From Haematobia irritans (lineage: Eukaryota; Arthropoda; Insecta; Diptera; Muscidae), in NCBI RefSeq assembly GCF_050003625.1, contig NC_134398.1:79950003-80014002 (forward strand): a stretch of 64,000 nt of DNA. The letters are read 5' to 3'. The position numbers were made by a program, and so were the translations under genes. Below, piece after piece: positions 12,001 through 22,600 of this stretch. Under the pieces are notes generated by a model. The model was not told the origin of the DNA. It did not search any database and saw only the letters and a list, made by a program, of their open reading frames with translations. Each line of letters opens with the position of its first letter. Position 1 is the first letter of the stretch.

Positions 12001-12335
12001 TTTCCCCTCTCCTATAAATGGTTTATACTTCTCTCCAATTTTTGGGAATTTATCTTCATTAATTGTGGTGTGTTGGTAAAATATATCTAATTTTTATGAA
12101 GTAGAGAGTCCAATAGGTTCATATATACTATATGTATTCATATTCATACAATTCTTACATATATGGAATTTAGTTTCGACAAAAGGTCAGGGGAGGGGAT
12201 TTTTACCATACTTCCTGTTTGAGATTACCATAATGAGTTGTCAAAATAACGACAAATTATTGGCTGTTTTGCCTTTTTCTAACATTTTCGAAATCGTCCA
12301 TATCATAACAGCAAAAATGAACTAAAAGAAAAAAA
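9040..12335. other. A+T-rich stretch without a supported gene
   Basis: ORFs at 9569-9769, 10089-10310, 10303-10560, 10557-10793 and 11031-11213 (all minus) have no recognisable domains. Near 9574-9715 a GC-richer patch repeats the motif GCGGACATA-(T/A)-CGCCCAA and related units (GCGGACATATCGCCCAAA, GCGGACATATGCGCC, GCGGACATAACGCCCAATA). One arm of the foldback family lies near 9400-9430. A T tract lies at 10090-10104. I see no promoter, RNA gene or terminal repeat. Confidence 0.4.
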
Positions 12336-12402
12336 AACAAGTAAGGAGTCTAAAGTTGGGCGAAGCCGACTATATTGTACCGTTCATCACTTTGTAGACC
12401 AA
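12336..12402 (-). mobile_element. 3'-end fragment of a DINE-like (family A) repeat
   Basis: The minus strand ends AAGTGATGAACGGTACAATA, then a GTCGG...CCAAC stem, then CTCCTTACTTG next to TTT. This is the same 3' end seen at 15085-15150 and 25370-25432. Only the last 65 or so bases are present; it truncates the retroelement ORF lying to its right. Confidence 0.7.
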
Positions 12403-12870
12403 AATGATTGATACTATCCGTGGGTTGCGATCGTACTCTTCGGTACTCCAGCCCCGTATGCATCCTCTGCCTCACTTCGCCTCTGATGATGTACCGGTAC
12501 TCCAGGGCCAATTTGTCACCGCGGTTGCCCACTATACAATGTCTAAGTAGCTCTTCACCTTCTACAAGTTGCAACCATAAGCGTAGGAAGGCCTCTGGGG
12601 AGGGGGCTTAGACACCCCCAGAAAAATTTTAGCCCCCCAGAATTTGAAAACCTATTTACGATTTTACATTTTTATAAAAATTAAACAAGTATATACTCGT
12701 ACAACGCACAAAGTTTCACTAAAGACTTTCATGCACAATCGAATTACTTGGGTTGTGGTAGAAGTCTGATATTTATGAAATAAAGCTGTGGTTGAACTTA
12801 TAATTTAGTTGAATAAAAAATAGTAATTGATATTAAAACTATTCTTTCATAAATTAATATCTTAATAAGG

Positions 12871-13376
12871 CTGCAAAAAAGCGTCGCCAAAAAAGAAGTG
12901 AAATTGTTCTTTTTGGGTCTGGAAGTGGTACAAAATTGGCGGAGAAGCGATGAATGTAATATGAACTTGTCATAGAACGAATGTCCACCGTTTCAACAAC
13001 CGTTGCAATGAATTTGCATCACTTCTTAAGGTGTGATCTGAATTCAGTGTTGTGAATTAAAAATTTTGTGATATTTTCCCAAAAAAATAATTTTTATACT
13101 TTTTATGATTTTTAATGCATTCTAACGCTTGTTTGAAACGTTTTTTCAAATTTTATCGATTTTTCTATAATAGATTTAGCATTTTTGTGGCAAAATTTGA
13201 ATAATTTGTACCATTTTATTTATTCTTACTCTTTTTTTAAACTATTTGAAAAAAGAAAACAAAAAACTACGCATTAAAAAAAACTTCCTGTGTAGTTAAA
13301 ATAGTTAACTTCTTTGTGAGGACATTTTTGGAAGTGCTTTTAAAGTTGTGCCTTTAGAACTCCCATTTTTTTGCTG
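12871..13376. repeat. dispersed repeat X, copy 1 (uninterrupted)
   Basis: It aligns with the two halves of copy 2 (16351-16377 plus 18288-18751). Left end: CAAAAAAGCGTCGCCAAAAA; right end: TTTTTTTGCTG; short inverted ends CAGC/GCTG may be present. Because it is uninterrupted it serves as the empty site for the CACTG MITE in copy 2. It is non-coding. Confidence 0.75.
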
Positions 13377-13740
13377 GGAAAAGCGTGGAAATACCCTATG
13401 GGAAATGGATCAACCACAGAACTGGTACAGGACTAGTCCCTGGTGTGTATGGACCAGTCCCAGTTCTGATCGAAACGTATGTAAGGGACCGTCCACCTTA
13501 ACATGGGTTTGTCATTGACGGAGTAAACTTACATTTTAGGACGCGTCTTGGACTCATCCCAAAGGATACGTCCTGGGACAATTTAGCAGGAGAAACCCAT
13601 AAACAGGTCCTCAGGAACCAGTCTCGGACAAACTCTTAGAAATCTCTTTCAATTTGGGCTCCTAATTGAACCCGAAATGAAAAAAAAAACTTTTAAAATA
13701 TGTCGAACAAAAGGTTATTCTGATAATTTTATTTCACTAA

Positions 13741-13959
13741 CCCCCATTTTCATGAAGCTCCGTTAGTGCTACGTTAGCTAACGAACTTTCAAACCGTGAT
13801 ATCTACAAATCTGTCATCTTGCGTATATATTCCATATGCCAGTTAGAAACTTAACTGCTGAAAATTTTTCAGTTAAAGTTAACCGGAAAAAAAGATATTT
13901 CCATTTTTCTTTCTGTTAACTGACAGTTAAAGCCTAACGGAGCTACATGAAAATGGCCG
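13741..13959. mobile_element. small MITE, PIF/Harbinger-like
   Basis: The inverted ends CCATTTTCATGAAGCTCCG and CGGAGCTACATGAAAATGG lie about 220 bases apart, flanked by TAA on both sides (13738-13740 and 13960-13962). A TAA duplication and a GGCC/CCATTTTCATG end suggest PIF/Harbinger; the class is tentative. It is non-coding. Confidence 0.65.
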
Positions 13960-14101
13960 TAAATGTGAAAATTGCAACTAACTGGAGAACAGGTACCAGT
14001 TCTGCGATAGGTCCGCCAGCGGCAATTTGCACCAATTTCCCGTAGGGTACTTTTAGTTGCTTTATTATAAATTGATTGTCGAGTTATTTTGATGTCTATT
14101 T

Positions 14102-15150
14102 ATACCCTGCGCCACACTGTGGAACAGGGTATTATAAGTTAGTGCATATGTTTGTAACACCCAGAAGGAGACGAGATAGACACATGGTGTCTTTGGCAAT
14201 AATGCTCAGGGTGGGTCCCGTCTGTCCGTCTGTCCGTCCGTCCGTCCGTCTGTCTGTGAACACATTTTTGTGATAAAAGTCTAGGTCGCAATTTGTGTCC
14301 AATCGCCTTCAAATTTGGCACATGTTCCTAATTTGGGTCAGAATAAAACTCTATTGATTTTGGAAGAAATCGGTTTAGATTTAGATATAGCTCCCATATA
14401 TATCTTTCGCCCGATATGGACTTATATGGCCCCAGAAGCCACATTTTTGGCCGAATTTGGTTGAAATTTTGTCCCAGGAGTACAATTAGTAGTATAGTCA
14501 AGTGTGCAAAATTTGATTGAAATCGGTTCAGATTTAGATAGAGCTCCCATATATATCTTTCGCCCGATATGGACTAATATGGTCCTAAAAGCCAGAGTTT
14601 TGACCCAATTTGGTTGAAATTTTGCACAGGGAGTAGATTTAGCAGGGTGGTCATGCGTGCCAAATTTGGTTCAAGTCGATTCAGATTTAGATATAGCTCC
14701 CATATATATCTTTCGCCCGATATGGACTTATATGGACCCAGAAGCCAGAATTTTATCCCGATTAGCTTGAAATTTTGCACAAGGAGTACAATTGGTAGTA
14801 TAGTCATGTGTGCCAAATTTGATTGAAATCGGTTCAGATTTAGATATAGATCCCATATATATGTTTTTCTGATTTCGACAAAAATGGTCAAAATACCAAC
14901 ATTTTTTACTAAAATTGTGTTCCACCCTAGTGCATTAGCCAACTTAAATTTTGAGTCTATAGATTTTGTAAAAGTCTATCAAATTCTGTCCAAATCGAGT
15001 GATATTTAAATGTATGTATTTGGGACAAACCTTTATATATAGCCCCCAACACATTTGACGGATGTGATATGGTATCGAAAATTTAGATCTACAAAGTGGT
15101 GTAGGGTATAATATAGTCGGCCCCGCCCGATTTTAGACTTTCCTTACTTG
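14102..15150 (+). mobile_element. DINE-1-like repeat, family A (copy 1)
   Basis: It begins ATACCCTGCGCCACACTGTG after a T run, folding as ATACCCTG/CAGGGTAT around CCAC/GTGG. A run of GTCCGTCTGTCCGTCCGTCC follows at about 14217-14255, then tandem units of about 165 bases (CCCATATATATCTTTCGCCC in each). It ends with a GTCGG...CCCGA stem and CTTACTTG before TTTTTT. These hallmarks match the INE-1/DINE-1 (Helentron-associated, non-autonomous) type, which inserts between Ts without a target duplication. Predicted ORFs on both strands are translations of the tandem units. Confidence 0.8.
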
Positions 15151-16707
15151 TTTTTTATTCAATTTTATGAAATAAAACATTAGTTGAACCTATAAGTTCC
15201 GTCTATAAAGTTTTAGCTAGGGGGGCTATAGCTCCCCCTAGCTACGCTAATGGTTGCAACGCAAGAATGGAATCCTTCACTGCTGAATTAGGAGCCTGTC
15301 CCTCAGCTGACTCGTATTCAGAGCTGGTATCACTGTTAGCCTCACTGCTCTCCTCCACCTGGCTTCTCGCTAGTGCCCTCGCAACTACCTGCAGAAAAGA
15401 ACGCCGCTTCCCTCTTTTCTTGATGGCCCATCTCGATTGGATGCAGTATTGAGCCAACTTGTTTATAATAGCTTGCGGGTCCCAAGGGTCCATTTCGCAT
15501 CGATACCTATCAGTGCTGCTTGCTCATCCTGCATTCATGCTCTCCTGGGATGCTACATTCACAAGGACCTGATTATAGACTTCCGGATGAGCCCTGCGTG
15601 TATGCTTTCTCAGCCCCGCACTCGTATGGAAGTTGCGGCTGCATTCCCCACAGATGTTATCCACATTCATGTTGCCTCTGCAAGTCAAACACCCTTATGC
15701 ACACCTCGCACTGTTCTTGGAGCTGTACCTGTTGCTCTTGTTCGGCGCGAAGTCTCCCACTACTGTTGTTGTCTCGTAAAACACCGCTATTGTTTATGTA
15801 CGATGCTTCCTGATGCTGTTGTTGATTTTGGGAATGCTGCTGCGGATACGGCTGCTACTGTTGATATTGTGACCTAGTGACTCGCTGCTGCGCTGATCTT
15901 GTTGCGTAATTTGCTGCTGATGTTCTTGCAGCATATTGGTCTGCGTCTGCTCATCTAGACCAACGGTATTTATTCCTCCTCTCTCATCCACTCTCTGTGA
16001 TGGCGGCCTCGCCGAACTGCCGGCTTGCCACAGTCTTCTTGTTTGTGTTGTTTCCATCGCTTACACTATTTTACCGTCACCGGAAAGACACGTTCTAGTA
16101 AAATTAAAAGTAGTTTCGTTCCGTGCTGAATCCCACGAGTATGCTGTATGGAGTTGGACCATCTGCACAGTGACAGCTTGTACAGACTAGGCTATATCAA
16201 TTACAACGGAGAGGAATTGCAGGCGACCAGTTTCTTTACACTATCCAGAAAAAAAATATTAATTAACTTGGAACCACTACAAAACTTTATTGTATACTAT
16301 TATATACGGCACAAAATTCAACACATTTTCATGTATTAATTTGGCGTACTCAGTAAAAAAGCGTCGCCAAAAAAGTACACTGAAAAAAAAGCATGCCCGG
16401 TTCCAAAGATTTTGTCTTTACTTTAAAAAATTTTGTATTGATTCCGAGCCAAAGAAGCGGAGAATACAAGTAAGGATACTTTTAAGACACAATTCTCTTT
16501 TAAATTTGGGTTTTGTGTACTTGTTTCTAGGAGCAAATTTTAATTTTTCGCTTGCTCAGCTTATTTTCTTCATATGCTATCAAAGTCCTTTAAAAAACAG
16601 TTAACGACAACTTGATTTTCCAAGTTAAGATTCGACTTCCAGTAGAAATTATGCTATGTTTCAAGTCAAAAGCTTCTTTAAAATAAAGTGTTGAAAAACA
16701 TATCCTA

Positions 16708-17961
16708 ACAGGTTGGCTGATAAGTCCCCGGTGTGAAACATAGATGGCGTCGTTAGTATTAAATGCATATTATTTTTATATAGTACCAACCTTCAAAAGA
16801 TTCGTGTCAAAATTTGACGTCTGTAAGTCAATTAGTTTGTGAGATAGAGCGAAAAAAGGAATTTCGTGTTTTGATAAAATACTGTTTTCTGAAGGGAAAA
16901 AATACGGTGGAAGCAAAAACTTGGCTTGATAATGAGATTCCGGACTCTGCCCTAGGGAAATCAATAATAATTGATTGGTATGCAAAATTCAAGCGTGGTG
17001 AAATGAGCACGGAGGACGGTGAACGCAGTGGACGCCCGAAAGAGGTGGTTACCGACGAAAACATCAAAAAAATCCACAAAATGATTTTGAATGACCGTAA
17101 AATGAAGTTGATCGAGATAGCAGATGCTTTAAAGATATCAAAGGAACGTGTTGGTCATATCATTCATCAATATTTGGATATGCGGAAGCTCTGTGCAAAA
17201 TGGGTGCCGCGCGAGCTCACATTTGACCAAAAACAACAACGTGTTGATGATTCTGAGCGGTGTTTGCAGCTGTTAACTCGTAATACACCCGAGTTTTTCC
17301 GTCGATATGTGACAATGGCTGAAACATGGCTCTATCACTACACTCCTGAGTCCAATCGACAGTCGGCTGAGTGGACAGCGACCGGTGAACCGTCTCCGAA
17401 GCGTGGAGAAACTCAAAATTTCTCTGGCAAAGTAATGGCCTCTGTTTTTTGGGATGCGCATGGAATAATTTTTATCGATTATCTTGAGAAGGGAAAAACC
17501 ACCACAGTGACTATTATATGGCGTTATTGGAGCGTTTGAAGGTCGAAATCGCGGCAAAACGGCCCCATATGAAGAAGAAAAAAGTGTTGTTCCGCCAAGA
17601 CAACGCACGGTGCCACAAGTCATTGAGAACGATGGCAAAAATTCATGAATTGGGCTTCGAATTGCTTCCCCACCCACCGTATTCCCCAGATCTGGTCCCA
17701 AGCGACTTCTTCTTGTTCTCAGACCTCAAAAGGATGCTCGCAGGGAAAAAATTTGGCTGCAATGAAGAGGTGAACGCCGAAACTGAGGCCTATTTTGAGG
17801 CAAAACCGAAGGAGTACTACCAAAATGGTATCAAAAAATTGGAAGGTCGTTATAATCGTTGTATCGCTCTTGAAGGGAACTATGTTGAATAATAAAAACG
17901 AATTTTGACCAAAAAAAAAGTGTTTTTCTTTGTTAGACCGGGGACTTATCAGCCAACCTGT
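16708..17961 (+). mobile_element. mariner element M2 (irritans subfamily, Himar1-like), defective
   Basis: The terminal inverted repeats (ACAGGTTGGCTGATAAGTCC at the left, complement at the right) are bounded by TA at 16706-16707 and 17962-17963. It is 1254 bases long. It lies inside a CACTG MITE and in the opposite orientation to M1. The transposase is broken (see separate entry). Confidence 0.95.
16814..17892 (+). pseudogene. mariner transposase relic (M2)
   Basis: Nearly the whole irritans-type transposase is readable in two frames (16814-17539 and 17518-17892). Relative to M1, about 38 bases around the native start are missing, so the normal ATG (MEKKE) is gone and the frame is open from an unrelated upstream ATG. 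A one-base deletion near 17500 shifts the frame before DYYMALLERLK. The first catalytic Asp is replaced by Ala (VTMAETW), while the second (FRQDNARC) and third (YSPDLVPSD) remain. In the D,D34D family all three acidic residues are required, so even a frame-corrected product would be inactive. The C-terminus (LEGNYVE) is complete. Confidence 0.94.
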
Positions 17962-19086
17962 TATATCTGAACGATTTTTTGCTTTGTAGTCAAGATGCAA
18001 AAAGACAACAAATTTAATGAAAATTTCATTAAATTTAAAGAATTTTTCTGAATTATTAAAGTCAAGTTGACCTTAGCTCAAACATTTTTTCTTTCATGTT
18101 ATGATACCCATTTTTAAGAGAAATCACTTAATTATAAGGACAATACGACTTCATTGAAAAGTTTATCGATTTTGGACAAGGAAAAAAACTTTATATTAGA
18201 GAAATGCGTCTTCTATGCTAAGCAAAATTTGCATTCGTATTTTAAAGACACGAAATCTTTGATCTCACGACAATATTTTTTTCAGTGTAGTGAAAATGTT
18301 CTTTTTGGATCGGAAGTGGTGCAAAATTGGCGCAGAAGTGATGAATTTAACATGGGCTTGTCAGTGTTTTGGATGTGAATTAAATAGTTGTGTGGTATTT
18401 TGGCAAATAAAAACTTTTTATATATTTTTTTAAGATTTTTAATACATTCTAAAGCTTGTTTGAAACGTTTGTTCTCAAATATTTTCAAAAATTCTTAATT
18501 TTTCTAGAATGGATGTAACAATTTTTAGGCAAAATTTTAATAATTTGTACCATTTTATTTACTCTGTTTTTAACCTATTTGAAGCAAAAAAAAGTTAAAA
18601 TTATCCATTTAAAATGTGAAAGAAGCGAGTTATACAACATTGAATTAAAAGAACGTCCTGTGTAGTTAAAATAAAGAACATCTTTGAGAGAACATTTTTG
18701 GAAATGCTTTTAAAATCATGCCTTTAAAAGAACTTCCAAATTTATTTGCTGGAGTAATTAAGCATACAAACTTCGAAAAGAAAAAAGTAGAAGTACAAAC
18801 ACTGATTTTGACAAATTCAGTAACCTAGAGACTGTTTAGTGCAACCACACTCGCTTACCAAATTGCACTAAAGTATGCTTTTACCGAAGCCAAAAGCACT
18901 TCATTTCATACCCGAAGCCGTGTGCATTCAATTTCGCTTACTTAATGTGAGTATTAATTTCGTATTTTCGAATATTGGATGAGGAGTAAAAAATGGGCGT
19001 CATGAGTTTAATAGTTATGTACCAATAATTACCCTATTATTTATCTTTACTTGATTTGTATTTTAATCTATTACGGCCTTATAGGA

Positions 19087-19310
19087 ACAGATATCACTCC
19101 TGATATTTGCTATAACTGATCCCTGCCTGATGGGCGAGTTTTCAAAAACTATTGGTGTGTAGTCATTATCCTTCATACCAATTGTTTTTCAAAATAGTTT
19201 TTGTATGAGCTGTCATGATGCGGAGGTAAAGGAATCAATTAAACACCTCTTGTGTGAGTGTCCTTCATTTTATGTAAGGCGTAAGCGAATTTTGGGGGCA
19301 TATAGTAGTC
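19087..19310 (+). pseudogene. 3' fragment of the LINE family at 40.7 kb
   Basis: This matches about 45250-45440 of the full-length LINE: GATATCACTCCTGATATTTG, then GAGCTGTCATGATGCGGAGG and AATCAATTAAACACCTCTTG. It keeps TTGTGTGAGTGTCC where the 40.7-kb copy has lost two bases, so the frame stays open into CECPSF (84-residue ORF at 19205-19459). Upstream frames are broken. It encodes only the tail after RNase H and is a relic. Confidence 0.8.
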
Positions 19311-19619
19311 CTGTGTCGTTATTTTATTTTTGTCATTTATTTTATTTACTATTTACGCTCCATCGTTCCGCGGATCGAAGTTTGATTTTTGAATTTTTGT
19401 CTGACAGTAGCTATTTTCCAATTCATTCCTTTTGGCGCGTGTGTATATTAAAGCATTGATTGATATTCTGCTATTTAATAGGATCATTAGTTCCATCTCG
19501 GGCTCTTTAGGACGGACTCTTTTAGGAGACCGTCATTGCAATGAATAATTTTACACAGTGTATAGTATTATTAAATACAAAGATACTTCTTTAAATTTTC
19601 CATTTCATTCCTTATTTTT

Positions 19620-22600
19620 ATACCCTGCGCCACACTGTGGAACAGGGTATTATAAGTTAGTGCACATGTTTGTAATACCCAGAAGGAGACGAGATAGACA
19701 CATGGTGTCTTTGGCAAAAATGCTCAGGGTGGGCTCCTGAGTCGATATAGCCATGTCCGTCTGTCCGTGAACACATTTTGTAATCAAAGTCTAGGTCGCA
19801 GTTTTAGTCCAATCGACTTCAAATTTGGCACAAGTATGTGTTTTGGCTCAGAATAGAACCCTATTGATTTTGGAAGAAATCGGTTGAGATTTAGATATAG
19901 CTCCCATATATATCTTTCGCCCGATATGGACTAATACGGTCCCAGAAGCCAGAGTTTTACCCCAATTTGGTTGAAATTTTGCACTAGGAGTACAATTAGT
20001 AGTGTAGTCAAGTGTGTCAAATTTTATTGAAATCGGTTAAGATTTAGATATAGCTCCCATATATATCGTTCGCCCGATTTACACTCATATGACCCCAGTG
20101 GCCAATCTTTTACTCCGATTTAATTGAAATTTTGTACAGGGAGTAGAATTAACATTGTAGCTATACGTGCCAAATTTGGTTGAAATCGGTTCAGATTTAG
20201 ATATATCTCCCATATATAGCTTTCGCCCGATTTATACTTCTATGACCACAGAGGCCAATTTTTAACTCCGATTTAGTTGAAATTTTGCACAGGGAGTAGA
20301 ATTAGCATTTTAGCTATGCGTGCGAAATTTGGTTTAAATCGGTTCAGATTTAGATATAGCTCCCATATATATATGTTTTTCAGATTTCGACAAAAATGGT
20401 CAAAATACCAATATTTTCCTTGGTAAATCGCCACTGCTTAGTCGAAATGTTGTAAAAATGACTCTAATTTTCCTAAACATCTAAGACGTATATATGGAGC
20501 GATAAATCATAAATAAACTTTTGCGAAGTTTCCTTAAAATTGTTTCAGATTTAAATGTTTCCCATATTTTTATACCCTAAACCACAAAGTGGTCAGGGTA
20601 TAATAAGTTTGATCGACCAAAAAATGTGCCTACCAGAAATATTGATTTTAGACCCCATAAAATATATACCGATCGACTCAGAATCACCTTCTGAGTCGAT
20701 CTAGCGCTTGGTGTCCGTCCGTCCGTCCGTCCGTCTGTCCATGTATTTGTTGTTCACAGGATTCCGGTCGCAATTATTAACCGATTTAGATAAAATTTTG
20801 TAAGGGAGTTTTTTGGGCTCAAGGACGAACGCTATTGAATTTGGAAGAAATCGGATCAAATTTAGATATAGCTCCCATATATATGTATCGCCCGATTTCG
20901 ACAAATGGGGTCACGTTGCCCGTTTTTTCAAACGGATCGTCACCAAATTTGGTAAAAGATAATCTTTTCCATCGCCCTTCAAGTCTGCAAAATTTCATCC
21001 AAATCGGTTCAGATTTAGATATAGCTCTCATATATATGTATCGCCCGATTTTCCCAAATTTGGCCACAAAACCTTTATTTATCAACCGATCTTACTCAAA
21101 CTTGGCTAAATATAATCTTCTATAGCACTAACTATATGTGCAAAAAATCATCGAAATCGGTTCAGATTTAGATATAGCTCCCATATATATGTATAGCCCG
21201 ATTTTCCAAAATTTGGCCATAGAACCCTTATTTATTAACCGATCTTACTAAAAGTTGGCTAGATCCAGTCCTCTATAGTACTAACTATATGTGCAAAATT
21301 TCATAGAAATCGGTTCAGATTTAGCTATAGCTCCCATATATATATATATATATGTACCGCCCGATTTTTCTAAATTTGGCCACAAAACCTTTATTTATCA
21401 ACCGATCTTACTCAAACTTGGCTAAATATAATCTTCTATAGCACTAACTATATGTGCAAAAAATCATCGAAATCGGTTCAGATTTAGCTATAGCTCCCAT
21501 ATATATGTACCGCCCGATTTTTCTAAATTTGGCCATAAAACCCTTATTTATCAACCGATCTTACCCAAATTTGGCTAAATGTAGTCTTCTATAGCACTAA
21601 CTATATGTGCAAAAAATCATCGAAATCGGTTCAGATTTAGATATAGCTCCCATATATATGTATAGCCCAATTTTCCCAAATTTGGCCATAGAACCCTTAT
21701 TTATTAACCGATCTTACCAAAAGTTGGCTAGATCCAGTCCTCTATAGTACTAACTATATGTGCAAAATTTCATCGAAATCGGTTCAGATGTAGATATAGC
21801 TCCCATATCTGTATCACCCAATTTTGAAAAATTCGCCCCTAATAACCTTATGTTTGACCATACATGTCTCATTTCTTAACTGATCTTACTCAAATCTTGC
21901 ACAAGGTAAACTTTTGTGGTATTAATCAAACCCGCAAAATATTATGCAAATTGGTTCAGATTTAGGTATAGCTTCCAGATATATGCATCGCTCGATTTTC
22001 CCAAATTTGGCCATAGTACTCTTATATATTAACCAATGTTACGCAAATTTAAAATTTTGATGTACTAGCCGATCGTACTTATTGTAGCTCTTACATAAGA
22101 ATATTCCTCGATTTTTACAAATTTGTATTTATTACCCACACTAATTTAACGATTTTCTCTTTTTATACCCTAAACCACATAGTGGTCAGGGTATAATAAG
22201 TTTGATCGGCCAAAAAATGTGCCTACCAGAAATATTGATTTTAGACCCCATAAAATATATACCGATCGACTCAGAATCACCTCCTGAGTCGATCTAGCGC
22301 TTGGTGTCCGTCCGTCCGTCCGTCTGTCCATGTATTTGTTGTTCACAGGATTCCGGTCGCAATTATTAACCGATTTTGATGAAATTTGGTGCAGGGAGTT
22401 TTTTGGGAGCAAGGACGAACGCTATTGAATTTGGAAGAAATCGGATCAAAATTAGATATAGCTCCCATATATATGTATCGCCCGATTTCGACAAATGGGG
22501 TCACGTTGCGTTTGTCTTCAAACGGATCGTCACCAAATTTGTCAAAAAGCAATCTTTTTCATCGTTCTTCAAGTCTGCAAAATTTCATCTAAATCGGTTC

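Larger units (their letters stand above)
12576..15252. mobile_element. hAT-like element with perfect 8-bp target duplication
   Basis: The 8-base palindrome GTTGCAAC flanks it on both sides (12568-12575 and 15253-15260). Ends are CATAAGCGTAG at 12576 and CTACGCTAATG at 15252, inverted repeats followed by G-rich runs (GGGGAGGGGGCTTAG; CTAGGGGGGCTATAGC). Eight-base duplications are typical of hAT (and of P) elements; the class is inferred. It carries repeat X copy 1, a small MITE and a DINE-like element; about 1.1 kb is its own sequence. No transposase is recognisable. A short deletion derivative appears at about 51848-51989. Bases 13380-13740 contain imperfect reiterations of GGACCAGTCCC-like motifs. 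Confidence 0.8.
12403..16057 (-). pseudogene. decayed retroelement ORF with C2H2 zinc finger, split by a hAT-like element
   Basis: Minus-strand coding pieces lie at 15794-16057 (Gln-rich start, METTQTRR), 15525-15720, 15253-15493 and 12403-12567. Near 15615-15650 a clean finger is read (C-x2-C-x12-H-x4-H, with CGECSRNFHTSAGL and RRAHPEVYN). A less complete CxxC (QCEVCIRVF) lies just upstream in another frame, followed by a stop. The part after the finger is basic, then acidic and Ser-rich. Removing the element at 12576-15252 and one 8-base duplication joins ...ILALQ to LVEGEELLRH in frame, so this was one ORF. Fingers followed by RRAHP occur in R2-type non-LTR retrotransposons; that origin is likely but no reverse transcriptase is present. 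Plus-strand ORFs at 15267-16190 are shadows. Confidence 0.6.
16378..18287. mobile_element. CACTG-ended MITE, family 1 (copy A), split by mariner M2
   Basis: Ends are CACTGAAAAAAAAGCATGCC and ATTTTTTTCAGTG, flanked by TA on both sides. Excluding the mariner it is about 650 bases. It aligns with copy B (7522-9039) and copy C (28164-39934). It is non-coding and presumably moved by a transposase not found here. The 104-residue ORF at 16290-16604 crosses the element boundary and is not a gene. Confidence 0.82.
16351..18751. repeat. dispersed repeat X, copy 2, split by a CACTG MITE
   Basis: The parts are 16351-16377 and 18288-18751. They match repeat X copy 1 on both sides of the inserted MITE (GCGTCGCCAAAAAAG then GTGAAAATGTTCTTTTTGG). 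Comparison with copy 1 (AAAAAAG-AA-GTGAAATTG) shows that exactly one TA is extra here, establishing a two-base target duplication. Confidence 0.75.

Noticed and set aside
14217..14255. GTCCGTCTGTCC microsatellite as an independent locus
   Set aside because: The same run occurs at fixed positions in all DINE-like families, so it is part of those elements.
15267..16190. Plus-strand ORFs rich in Cys and Ser
   Set aside because: They are shadows of the minus-strand zinc-finger ORF.
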